Shown here: in pieces, positions 25,994 to 34,246 of the stretch
How the letters are laid out: each line of letters begins with the position of its first letter
Position numbering within the stretch: the stretch's first letter is position 1
Source of the DNA: Hyphomonadaceae bacterium
GTDB taxonomy: Bacteria; Pseudomonadota; Alphaproteobacteria; Caulobacterales; Hyphomonadaceae
Length of the DNA stretch: 64,000 nt
Reading direction: 5' to 3'
NCBI GenBank assembly: GCA_016714495.1
Contig: JADKDU010000001.1
Coordinates: 620,001 to 684,000, forward strand
Notes under the pieces: model-generated
What the model was told of the DNA's origin: nothing
Seen by the model: only the letters and a program-made list of their open reading frames with translations
Databases searched by the model: none
Position numbers and translations under genes: made by a program

Positions 25994-26009
25994 AGGGCCG
26001 AATAGCCCT
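25994..26009 (-). terminator. Weak terminator after nrdB
   Basis: AGGGC/GCCCT stem with a 6-base loop, followed on the reverse strand by TTTCG. Short, but positioned 17 bp after the nrdB stop. Confidence 0.4.
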
Positions 26010-26025
26010 CTCTACCAGCCGAATA

Positions 26026-27087
26026 CTACTCGGCTGCGACCTTCTTCTGCATCTTGTCGAAGCTTGACCACACGCCATCGGCGCCATGCCAGTCTCCGCC
26101 AGTCGCCCCTTTGGAGTATTCTGTCGCGCGCTGTTCGAAGAAGTTCGCGTGCTCGACCCCGTTAAGGATCTCCGACAGCCACGGGATCGGATGCTCCTTC
26201 GCGCCATAGATGGCGGGCAGCTTAAGCTGACCCAGGCGCCAGTCAGCAATGTAGCGGATGTAGTTCTTGATGTCCTGCGCCGTCATCCCCTGCACCGGGC
26301 CCATCGAGAATGCGAGGTCGATGAAAGCGTCTTCCATCCGCACGACCGTGCGGCAGCACTCGATGATGTCGTTCTTCACCTCGTCCGTCAGCGCGCCGGT
26401 CTCCGCGGCGAGCGTGTGGAAGATGCGGATCATGCCCTCGCAGTGCAGCGATTCATCGCGCACCGACCACGACACGATCTGGCCCATGCCCTTCATCTTA
26501 TTCATGCGCGGGAAGTTCATCAGCATCGCGAACGACGCGAAGAGCTGAAGCCCTTCCGTGAAGGCGCCGAACATCGCGACGGTGCGCAGGATGTCCGCGT
26601 CGGTCTCGACACCGAACTTCTGCATGTAGTCGTGCTTGTCCTTCATCTCCTTGTACTGGGTGAAGGCCGAGAACTCTGAATCGGGCATGCCGATCGTCTC
26701 AAGCAGCAGCGCGTAGGCTGCGATGTGGATCGTCTCCATGTTGGAGAACGAGGCCAGCATCATCTTAATCTCGGTCGGACGGAAAACGCGGCTGTAGCGC
26801 TCCATGTAGTTGTCGTTCACTTCCACGTCCGACTGCGTGAAGAAGCGGAAGATCTGCGTCAGCAGCGCGCGCTCCGAATCGTTCAGATTCGCGGCCCAGT
26901 CCTTGACGTCCTCGCCGAGCGGAACCTCTTCCGGCATCCAGTGGATCTGCTGCTGGCGCTTCCAGAAGTCGTAAGCCCATGGATAGCGGAATGGCTTGTA
27001 GGAGTGCGACGGCGTCAGGATACCTGCACGCGTCAACGCCGTGGTCGCCTCGGCTCGCGCTGCATCGGCTTTTCCTGAGTCGGACAT
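26026..27087 (-). CDS. nrdB: Class I ribonucleotide reductase, beta (radical) subunit
   Basis: 353 residues from the ATG at 27087 behind GGGAGA. Metal ligands of the R2 fold are visible: D87 (FFTQSD), E118 and H121 (METIH), a Glu in EGLQLFASF and the DESLH pair. Tyr125, four residues after H121, matches the radical tyrosine, so this is a tyrosyl-radical subunit rather than the Tyr-less class Ic type. There is no ATP-cone at the N-terminus. It supplies the radical to NrdA for dNTP synthesis. It is not in one operon with nrdA, which lies 1.8 kb upstream; both have tandem NrdR-type boxes. Confidence 0.95.
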   Translation of the reverse strand: MSDSGKADAARAEATTALTRAGILTPSHSYKPFRYPWAYDFWKRQQQIHWMPEEVPLGEDVKDWAANLNDSERALLTQIFRFFTQSDVEVNDNYMERYSRVFRPTEIKMMLASFSNMETIHIAAYALLLETIGMPDSEFSAFTQYKEMKDKHDYMQKFGVETDADILRTVAMFGAFTEGLQLFASFAMLMNFPRMNKMKGMGQIVSWSVRDESLHCEGMIRIFHTLAAETGALTDEVKNDIIECCRTVVRMEDAFIDLAFSMGPVQGMTAQDIKNYIRYIADWRLGQLKLPAIYGAKEHPIPWLSEILNGVEHANFFEQRATEYSKGATGGDWHGADGVWSSFDKMQKKVAAE

Positions 27088-27120
27088 GCGTATTCTCCCA
27101 GCCAGTCCCCACAAGGCCGA

Positions 27121-27168
27121 GCACCATATCTAGGGGCTCTAGCGTGTCACAAGAACTATATATTGACG
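27121..27168 (-). promoter_or_regulatory. Tandem NrdR boxes upstream of nrdB
   Basis: The core CTATATATTG at 27156-27165 matches all ten central positions of the NrdR consensus acaCwAtATaTwGtgt. A second box, GCACCATATCTAGGGG at 27121-27136, matches 11 of 16, with a 16-bp gap to the first 16-mer. The pair spacing of about three DNA turns is what NrdR uses. It lies 34-81 bp before the nrdB start codon, over the probable promoter. Confidence 0.7.
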
Positions 27169-27470
27169 AGGTATGGTTGATTTTTCCTTACTTCGTCACC
27201 CAGCAGGCGAGTCTCCCACAAACGGCGCGACAGGCCAGTGCTACGCCCATAGGCATCCACAACGAAATGGTCGCGGAAGCCCCGGAAGCCGAGGCCGTCA
27301 CGGTCAAAACCAACCCGCTGCTCTCCTCCTCCTTCGAGCGGAGAGGAGAACACCATCGAATCCAGCAGCAGGAATGGAGGACAGCATCCGCTATCCCCAA
27401 CAGATTCAACACCTGCAGGCTCAGCTATAGGACGACCGGTTACACAAATCCTCACCTGTCCGACCGACAT
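27169..27470. other. Unassigned stretch between nrdB promoter and IS110 fragment
   Basis: Overlapping short frames on both strands without ribosome sites or recognised domains. Base composition is ordinary. It may be further eroded mobile-element DNA, but I can assign nothing in it. Confidence 0.35.
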
Positions 27471-27780
27471 CGCGGCGTACGATAGGATCGCGCGCCTGTC
27501 TCTGGCGGTGCATATTGGCCGTAATGGCGGCGACGATGTCGTGGCGCCAGCCGACCAGTTCAGCAAGGCGCTGGCGCGCAGCCGCGACGGAGCGTGTCGG
27601 CCTGAGATCGAGGCTGGCGCCTATCTCGGCGAGCACACGTGCGTCCACCTTGTCGGTCTTGGCGAGGCGTCCGGTGGCGCGGGTTCCCACGGGCGTGCGC
27701 AACGCCGGCAGCCTCAAAAGCGTCCCCAAGGTGGAACAAGTCACCCGGGCGAGCTCCATGCTCCGCACCGTTCAAAAAAA
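27471..27780 (-). pseudogene. IS110-family transposase fragment
   Basis: One reverse frame reads RATGRLAKTDKVDARVLAE, then DLRPTRSVAAARQRLAELVGWRHDIV and a TANMHRQRQAR block. This is the DEDD-domain middle part of IS110 transposases, with the conserved GRLAKTDxxDA motif. The piece that should precede it (FEAAGVAHARGNPR) is in another frame, so a frameshift lies near 27695. The N-terminal start and the C-terminal serine domain are missing. No flanking repeats are seen, as expected for IS110. It is an old, inactive remnant. Confidence 0.7.
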
Positions 27781-27850
27781 CCGGGTGGCAGTCGGGGTCT
27801 CGCCTCAATAGCCGCACGACTGAGAACGCGCCCGCACCCGCCAAACGAAA

Positions 27851-27870
27851 AGGCCGCCCGAAGGCGGCCT
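27851..27870 (-). terminator. Intrinsic terminator of the lipoprotein gene
   Basis: AGGCCGCC/GGCGGCCT, 8-bp perfect stem with a 4-base loop; TTTTCGTTT follows on the reverse strand, 27 bp after the stop. Confidence 0.8.
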
Positions 27871-27896
27871 GCTAAAACCCGCCTGCGCAGGAAACG

Positions 27897-28649
27897 CTAG
27901 TGATGCAGCGTGTAGCTGAACGCCGCGAAACGTTCGCGCATATTGACGTCCTGGTCGCCGGCGATGTCGTTGAACTCGAGCTTGCGCTCGACGAGGCCGA
28001 AAGACATCTGCGCGCCTTGTCCGGTCGAGAAAGCAACGCCCGCCTGCAGGTCGCCGACTGTCGCCTGGTCGCGGAGGCTCGCGCCATCCAGCGCTTTCTT
28101 GTCGGCAACGTTCCAGACCAGCGCCTCGTTGTCAGCGCCAACGAAGAAGTACCAAGAAGGCGCCGAAGCGCCCGTGCCGCGCAGGTCGCGATCCACTAGG
28201 TTTTCACCGACGCGGACTTCTGCGCCGGTCCGGGCGACATTGTTGCCGGCCCGATCCTGCTGGAGCTGCGCGCGCGGAACGAAGGAGAGGTCTAGCCCGA
28301 GGCCTGTGCTCTTGGCCGAAGCGCCGAACGAAACTTCACCCCCCCAGTTCTCGCCCGTCATTGAGCGGATCGGCTGCGGGGTCGCAAGGTCCAGCGCCTC
28401 GAAGCGGGCGGCTGTGAGCGGGCTGGACATGTTGGTCGGACTAAAGTCATTGCCGACGCGCAGTGGCAGGCCGGTTTCCGGCTGCGTCGGCTGGGAGAAG
28501 ATGATGTCGCGATGGGGACCTTGATCGGTAAAAGACTGCGGACCATCTACAGGCCCGACCTTGAGAACGATCGCTTCAGAATCGGTGGGGGGCGTCGCGC
28601 AACCGAGGCACGAGGCGGCGAACAAACTGCTTGCAAGACTGGCAATCAT
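27897..28649 (-). CDS. Putative outer-membrane lipoprotein, unknown function
   Basis: 250 residues. A signal sequence ends CLGC with the lipidated Cys near residue 17. The mature part alternates short hydrophobic and polar stretches (GEVSFGASAKSTGLGLDLSFVPRAQL, SWYFFVGADNEALVW, GVAFSTGQGAQMSFGLVERKL) as in a small beta-barrel, ending in an aromatic strand FAAFSYTLHH. I do not recognise a named family. Flanked by its own terminator and by nrdA's terminator, so it is an independent unit lying between nrdA and nrdB. Confidence 0.75.
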   Translation of the reverse strand: MIASLASSLFAASCLGCATPPTDSEAIVLKVGPVDGPQSFTDQGPHRDIIFSQPTQPETGLPLRVGNDFSPTNMSSPLTAARFEALDLATPQPIRSMTGENWGGEVSFGASAKSTGLGLDLSFVPRAQLQQDRAGNNVARTGAEVRVGENLVDRDLRGTGASAPSWYFFVGADNEALVWNVADKKALDGASLRDQATVGDLQAGVAFSTGQGAQMSFGLVERKLEFNDIAGDQDVNMRERFAAFSYTLHH

Positions 28650-28829
28650 TTTAACTGCTCGTCCCAGACATTGAAGTTCCCACGGTGGGCTCAGCTAATT
28701 ACCAAACGGATAACACGTCTGGTGGAATAACGTTCCCTCTTGGGCGAAGTTCTTAGTCTTCCCTGCGGAAATCTTAACTCAGGTCCATCCGCCGAACAAC
28801 CCGTGGGAGAGCTATTGGGCCGAAGCAAA

Positions 28830-28853
28830 AAGGCGGCCTTTGCGGGCCGCCTT
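28830..28853 (-). terminator. Intrinsic terminator of nrdA
   Basis: AAGGCGGCC/GGCCGCCTT, 9-bp stem with a 6-base loop, then TTTTGC on the reverse strand, 45 bp after the nrdA stop. Confidence 0.8.
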
Positions 28854-28898
28854 CTCCGTTGCAGTGCAACATATCCCCGGTATTTTGGCACGTTTCGG

Positions 28899-30758
28899 CT
28901 ATTGGCAGGCCAGGCACTCTTCGTAGTCCGTCCGCTCCTTGCCGCCGAAGTCGACGACCCGTTCTTTCTCCGAACCCGCGAATCCCGCCCGCTGGATCGA
29001 TTTGGAACGGCAGTAGTAGAGCGACTTCAGACCCTTCTCCCATGCCTGCCAGTGCAGCATGTGGAGGTCCCATTTATCGATGTCCGCCGCGAGGAAAAGG
29101 TTAAGCGACTGGCCCTGGCAGATGAAGGGCGTGCGGTCGGCCGCGAGCTCGATCAGCCAGCGCTGGTCGATCTCGAACGCGGTGCGGAACACCAGCTTGT
29201 CCTGCTCGGACAGGCATTCGAGGTGCTGAACCGACCCTTCATGCTCAAGGATCGAAGCCCAGACACCCGGCGTGTTGTTGCCCGACTTTTCCAGGACTAC
29301 TTCCAGGAAGGGGTTCTTCACCGAGAAAGAGCCCGACAGGGTCTTGTGGGTGTAGATGTTGGCCGGGATCGGTTCGATGCCGGCCGATGTGCCGCCGCAG
29401 ATGATCGAGATCGACGCCGTCGGCGCGATCGCGAGCTTGTGGGAGAAGCGCGCCATCACGCCGCAATCTTCCGCATCCGGGCAGGCGCCCCGCTCTTTCG
29501 CCAGCTTGACCGACGCCGCATCTGCGCCGCGGCGCAGGTGCTTGAACATGACATTGTTCCAGGCCTTCGCCGTGGCCGATTCCATCGCCACGTTCTGGCT
29601 CTGCAGGAAGGAGTGGAACCCCATCAGGCCGAGGCCGACAGAACGCTCGCGCTTGGCGGAGTAGACGGCGCGAGCCATTTCCGGCGGCGCGCGCTTGATG
29701 AAATCTTCCAGCACGTTGTCGAGGAAACGGAAGACGTCTTCGAGGAACATCTCCTCATTCTTCCATTCCAGGAACTTTTCGGCGTTGACCGACGACAGGC
29801 AGCAGACCGCCGTACGATCCACGCCCTTATGGTCGAGGCCGGTGTGGAGCATGATCTCCGAGCACAGGTTCGACTGGCGAACCTTGAAGCCGAGCTGCTT
29901 CTGGTGAGCCGGCATCGCGTTGTTCACTGTGTCGGTGAACAGCAGGTAGGGCTCGCCCGTCGCCATGCGCAATTCGAGGATCTTCTGCCACAGCTTGCGG
30001 GCAGAAACCTCTTTCATCACTTCATTGGTCTTCGGCGACTTGAGCTGGAATGGCGCGTCCTGGCGGACCGCCTCCATGAACTCGTCAGTGATGTTGATGC
30101 CGTGGTGCAGGTTCAGTGATTTGCGATTGAAGTCGCCCGCCGCCTTGCGGATTTCGAGGAACTCCTCGATCTCCGGGTGGAAGATGTCGAGATAGCAGGC
30201 GGCCGAGCCGCGGCGGAGCGAGCCCTGACTGATCGCGAGCGTCAGCGAATCCATCACGCGGATGAAGGGAATGATGCCCGAAGTCTGCCCGTTCTGGCCC
30301 ACCTTCTCGCCGATCGAACGGACTTCGCCCCAATAGGTGCCGATGCCGCCGCCATTCGAGGCGAGCCAGACGTTCTCGTTCCAGGTCTCGACGATGCCGT
30401 CGAGCGAGTCGGACACGCCGTTCAGGAAGCACGAGATCGGCAGGCCGCGGTCGGCGCCGCCGTTCGATAGAACGGGCGTGGCCGGCATGAACCACAGCTT
30501 TGAAATGTAGTCATAAATCCGTTGCGCATGTTCGGCATCGTCCGCATAGGCCGTCGCGACTCGGGCGAACATCTGCTGGTAGCTCTCACCGGGGAGCACA
30601 TAACGGTCGTCCAGCGTTTTCTTGCCGAAATCGGTCAGGAGGGCGTCACGGGAGGGATCAATGCGGACCCCGGAGACCACGCGAAGGCTGGCCTGCGCCT
30701 TGGGTTTCCCACGGCGGGCGGCGGTCTTTTCTTCGGCGGTAACGGCTTCTGCGGACAT
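28899..30758 (-). CDS. nrdA: Class I ribonucleotide reductase, alpha (catalytic) subunit
   Basis: 619 residues. Active-site residues visible: C110 (PISCFLNG), the N-L-C-S-E motif with C299, the paired C319-C320 (CCLSS) as redox partner of C110, and a C-terminal C-L-A-C-Q tail for re-reduction. Adjacent Tyr residues of the radical path appear in SLYYCRSKS. It lacks the ~90-residue N-terminal ATP-cone of the Escherichia coli type, and none is found on NrdB, so dATP overall feedback through a cone is absent. It reduces ribonucleoside diphosphates with NrdB. Confidence 0.95.
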   Translation of the reverse strand: MSAEAVTAEEKTAARRGKPKAQASLRVVSGVRIDPSRDALLTDFGKKTLDDRYVLPGESYQQMFARVATAYADDAEHAQRIYDYISKLWFMPATPVLSNGGADRGLPISCFLNGVSDSLDGIVETWNENVWLASNGGGIGTYWGEVRSIGEKVGQNGQTSGIIPFIRVMDSLTLAISQGSLRRGSAACYLDIFHPEIEEFLEIRKAAGDFNRKSLNLHHGINITDEFMEAVRQDAPFQLKSPKTNEVMKEVSARKLWQKILELRMATGEPYLLFTDTVNNAMPAHQKQLGFKVRQSNLCSEIMLHTGLDHKGVDRTAVCCLSSVNAEKFLEWKNEEMFLEDVFRFLDNVLEDFIKRAPPEMARAVYSAKRERSVGLGLMGFHSFLQSQNVAMESATAKAWNNVMFKHLRRGADAASVKLAKERGACPDAEDCGVMARFSHKLAIAPTASISIICGGTSAGIEPIPANIYTHKTLSGSFSVKNPFLEVVLEKSGNNTPGVWASILEHEGSVQHLECLSEQDKLVFRTAFEIDQRWLIELAADRTPFICQGQSLNLFLAADIDKWDLHMLHWQAWEKGLKSLYYCRSKSIQRAGFAGSEKERVVDFGGKERTDYEECLACQ

Positions 30759-30811
30759 CGAATTCTCTCGTTAGAGGCCAAAATTAGTTAATTTCGGCCG
30801 GAGCCGGCGAA

Positions 30812-30859
30812 ACCCAATGGATTGGTGTCCAGCGCCAGCCCCGACGCTACATATAGTGT
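30812..30859 (-). promoter_or_regulatory. Tandem NrdR boxes upstream of nrdA
   Basis: ACACTATATGTAGCGT on the reverse strand (30844-30859) matches 14 of 16 positions of acaCwAtATaTwGtgt. A second palindromic element, ACACCAATCCATTGGG, lies at 30813-30828 with a 15-bp gap, the expected tandem spacing, though it is a poorer match. The pair is 54-101 bp before the nrdA start. The nrdR gene is not in the window. Confidence 0.72.
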
Positions 30860-30910
30860 CGTCACAACCCTAATGGACCGTCAACGCCCTCGGGCCGGGA
30901 TTCTTTTCGC

Positions 30911-30919
30911 TTATCCACC
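30911..30919 (+). promoter_or_regulatory. Possible DnaA box upstream of nrdA
   Basis: TTATCCACC is one base from the DnaA box TTATCCACA. nrd promoters are DnaA-controlled in several bacteria. A single 9-mer is weak evidence. Confidence 0.3.
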
Positions 30920-31054
30920 GGAGAGAAATTAGGGGATTCAAGCCTCATTAACCATTGCATAGGCATACGCCCCGCACCGGTCGACTCGGGCAGTCACGGA
31001 CCTCCTGGAAAAACACCTCCACGGGACTTGGGACGCCCGGTCGATCCGCGCTTC

Positions 31055-34000
31055 CTAAAGATTGAGAAGCGTGGGGTCCCCGCCCTGGGCGGCGATGTTG
31101 ACCGTGACGGTCCGCTCGGTGGCGAAGCGCGCGAGATAGTGGGGACCGCCTGCTTTCGGCCCGGTTCCGGAAAGGCCCGAGCCGCCGAAAGGCTGAACGC
31201 CCACGACCGCCCCGATGATCGATCGGTTGACGTAGACATTCCCCGCCCTCACCGCGGCCTTCACCTTTTCCGCAAAGCCCTCGAGGCGAGAGTGGACGCC
31301 GAGCGTCAGGCCATAGCCCTTGGCGGACAGCTCGCCGCCGACCTTGTCGATGTCGTCAGGGTCGTAGCGGACGACATGCAGGATCGGGCCGAAAACCTCC
31401 TTGTCGATCTGCGCAAGGCTGGGCAGTTCGACGATGGCAGGACCAAAGAACGCGCCCTTCTCGCGTAGCGTACCGATATCGCGCTGGTGCGTGGCGAAAC
31501 CCGCGGCCGTCATACTGGCGAAATGATCGTCCAGGATTTTGCGCGCCTCGGCGTCGATAATCGGGCCAACATCGGTCGAGGGATCAGCTGGGTCGCCGAT
31601 CACCAGCACGTCCAGCGCGCCCTTGATCATCTCGATAATGTCGTCGGCGGTCTCGTGCGGCAGGAAAAGGATGCGCAGGGCCGAGCAACGCTGACCGGCG
31701 GAGCGGAAGCCCGACATGATGACGTCGTCCACCACCTGCTCTTTCAGCGCGGTGGTGTCGCAAAACAGCGCGTTGAGGCCGCCGGTTTCCGCGATCAGCG
31801 GCGCGATGGGGCCATCTTTCGCGGCGAGCGAACGATTGATGATGCGGGCGACTTCCGTTGAGCCCGTGAACGCGACGCCGCCGCAGCGGGCATCGCCGGT
31901 CAGCTTGCCGCCGACCTTCCCATCGCCAGTGAGAAGGTGCAGTGCTTCCGTCGGCAGACCCGCTGCATGGAAGAGTTTCACAGCTTCATAGGCGATCACG
32001 GGGGTCTGTTCGGCCGGCTTGGCGAGGACGGTGTTCCCCGCCGCCAACGCCCCGGCGATCTGGCCGGTGAAGATGGCGAGTGGGAAATTCCACGGGCTGA
32101 TGCAGACGAACACGCCACGGCCCATGAGTTCGAGGCAGTTGGTTTCGCCGGCCGGACCCGGCAGGGACTCGAGGCCCTTGAACTTGGTTTCTGCCTCGAC
32201 GGCGTAGTAGCGGCAGAAATCCACTGCTTCGCGGACTTCGGCGATGCAGTCGTCGAGCGTCTTGCCGCCTTCGCGCGCGAGAATGGCGATCAGGCGATCC
32301 GTGTCGTGATCCATGGCGTTGGCCATGGCCTCGAGAATGTCGGCGCGCTTGGCGCCGCCGATGGCGTTCCAGTGTGGCTGATAGTCGAGGGCGGATGCGT
32401 AAGCGGCTTCTATGTCAGCGTCGGTTGCGGATGCGGCGCGGCCAACGATGCGTGAGATATCCGCCGGCGCTTTCGCGTCATCTCCCTTTGCCGTCGACGC
32501 CCTGCCCGCCACGATGGGGCCCACAGCGATCGGGCCGGCCCTGTCGAGCGCTGCGACTACAGACGTGATGCGATCGCGAACCTGCCTTTGGCTGAAATCG
32601 AGGCCGCGCGAGTTGAGCCGCGAGGGGCCATAGAGCCCCGGCGGTGGGGGAATGCGCGGGTGCCGCGCAGGCGAGGCTGACAGCAGTGTGTAGGGATCGG
32701 TTGCGATCCGCTCGGCGGGTACATCCTCGTCGAGAAAGGAGTGAACGAACGACGTGTTCGCGCCATTCTCGAGCAGGCGGCGGACGAGATAGGGCAAGAG
32801 ATCCTGATGCGCGCCGACGGGGGCGTAGATGCGCACGGCGCATTCGCGGGCTGCGGCCTTGTAAAGCGCGACGCCCATGCCGTGCAACCGCTGGAACTCG
32901 TAACTGCTGTTGTTCACGCGCCTGGCCATCAGCTCGATGGCAGCAAGCGAATGCGCATTGTGCGTGGCGAACTGTGGATAGATGGAGGGGCCTGTCTCGA
33001 TCAACGCCCTGGCGCAGGTGAGATAGGAGACGTCGGTCGCCTGCTTGGTGGTGAACACAGGAAAATCGGGCTGGCCTTCGACCTGCGCGCGTTTCACTTC
33101 CGAGTCCCAATAGGCGCCTTTGACCAGACGCACCATGAGGCGCCGGTTGGTTTCGCGCGCGAGGGCGCCAAGCCAGCCGACGACGGCTTCACCACGCTTC
33201 TGGTAGGCCTGCACGGCCAGGCCGAGGCCGGTCCAGCCGGCAAGGTCCTTGTCGCGGGCGAGCTTTTCGAGGAGCTGGAGCGACAGGATGAGACGGTCAG
33301 CTTCTTCGGCGTCGAGCGTGAAGTTGATGTTCTGCTTTGCGGCCTGCTTCGCGAGTTCGAGCACCATCGGGTAAAGTTCACGATGCACGCGATTGCCCTG
33401 CACGGCGCGATAGGCGGGATGCAGGGCGGAGAGCTTGACCGAAATGCCGTCGGCGGTTTCGGGGCGGTCGCCGGTCTTCGCCTTGCCGACTTCGCCGATG
33501 GCGTTGGCGTAGCTGCGGAAATAGCGGCGGGCGTCGGCGGTGGTGCGGGCACCCTCGCCCAGCATGTCGAATGAATGGCTGGCGGCCTCGCCCTTCTTCA
33601 CCGTGCGCTGGCCGCGCTTGAGCGCTTCCCCGATTGTGCGGCCCATCACGAATTGCCCGCCCATGATGCGCATCGCCTGCATCATCGCGGCGCGGATCAC
33701 CGGCTCGCCCGCCTGGCGCACCATGCGGCCGACAAATCCGGCTGGGTCGTGCGCTGCATCTTCCGGCGGCTGGACAATTCGGCCCGTCAGCATGAGGCCC
33801 CAGGTCGAGGCGTTGACCAGCAGCGATTCCGACCTGCCGCGATGGTCGCCCCATTCGCCGGTGGAAATCTTTTCCGCGATAAGCGCATCGGCCGTGTCGG
33901 CATCGGGCACGCGCAGCAGCGCTTCGGCGAGGCACATGAGCGCCAGGCCTTCGGGGTTCGAGAGGCCGAACTCCTCAAGGAAGCTTTCCATCACGCCGGA

Positions 34001-34183
34001 GCGGCGGGTCTCGGCGCGCGCCTTGAGCACGATGTCGCGGGCCGCAGCGGCAGCCGCGCGGCGCTCCGCCGCATCCAGCGCAGGCTTCGCCAGAAGCTCT
34101 GCGATCCGGCGCGACTCATCCTCGAATTTCCCTGCGTCCAGCGCGTCGGGCGAGGACAGGGCGGCGGAAATCTGTTGTGTCAT
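31055..34183 (-). CDS. putA: Bifunctional proline dehydrogenase / L-glutamate gamma-semialdehyde dehydrogenase PutA
   Basis: 1042 residues from the ATG at 34183. An N-terminal helical arm is followed by the FAD proline-dehydrogenase barrel (about 180-480: DGISVKLSALHPAY, LVKGAYWDSEVKRAQ, FATHNAHSLAAIE) and the aldehyde dehydrogenase domain (about 520-1020: CISPWNFPLAIFTGQIAGALAAGN and the nucleophile C833 in SAGQRCSAL). It converts proline to glutamate at the membrane, feeding electrons to quinone. There is no ribbon-helix-helix DNA-binding domain, so unlike the enteric form it is not its own repressor. No adjacent putR or putP. Confidence 0.95.
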   Translation of the reverse strand: MTQQISAALSSPDALDAGKFEDESRRIAELLAKPALDAAERRAAAAAARDIVLKARAETRRSGVMESFLEEFGLSNPEGLALMCLAEALLRVPDADTADALIAEKISTGEWGDHRGRSESLLVNASTWGLMLTGRIVQPPEDAAHDPAGFVGRMVRQAGEPVIRAAMMQAMRIMGGQFVMGRTIGEALKRGQRTVKKGEAASHSFDMLGEGARTTADARRYFRSYANAIGEVGKAKTGDRPETADGISVKLSALHPAYRAVQGNRVHRELYPMVLELAKQAAKQNINFTLDAEEADRLILSLQLLEKLARDKDLAGWTGLGLAVQAYQKRGEAVVGWLGALARETNRRLMVRLVKGAYWDSEVKRAQVEGQPDFPVFTTKQATDVSYLTCARALIETGPSIYPQFATHNAHSLAAIELMARRVNNSSYEFQRLHGMGVALYKAAARECAVRIYAPVGAHQDLLPYLVRRLLENGANTSFVHSFLDEDVPAERIATDPYTLLSASPARHPRIPPPPGLYGPSRLNSRGLDFSQRQVRDRITSVVAALDRAGPIAVGPIVAGRASTAKGDDAKAPADISRIVGRAASATDADIEAAYASALDYQPHWNAIGGAKRADILEAMANAMDHDTDRLIAILAREGGKTLDDCIAEVREAVDFCRYYAVEAETKFKGLESLPGPAGETNCLELMGRGVFVCISPWNFPLAIFTGQIAGALAAGNTVLAKPAEQTPVIAYEAVKLFHAAGLPTEALHLLTGDGKVGGKLTGDARCGGVAFTGSTEVARIINRSLAAKDGPIAPLIAETGGLNALFCDTTALKEQVVDDVIMSGFRSAGQRCSALRILFLPHETADDIIEMIKGALDVLVIGDPADPSTDVGPIIDAEARKILDDHFASMTAAGFATHQRDIGTLREKGAFFGPAIVELPSLAQIDKEVFGPILHVVRYDPDDIDKVGGELSAKGYGLTLGVHSRLEGFAEKVKAAVRAGNVYVNRSIIGAVVGVQPFGGSGLSGTGPKAGGPHYLARFATERTVTVNIAAQGGDPTLLNL

Positions 34184-34246
34184 GATGACCCTGACCCCAC
34201 GGCTAGGCCCGCCAATCGGGGCCAAACGCCATATTCTGACCTAACC

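Noticed and set aside
28740..30119. 459-codon forward frame opposite nrdA
   Set aside because: Antisense shadow of nrdA; composition and lack of ribosome site argue against a gene.
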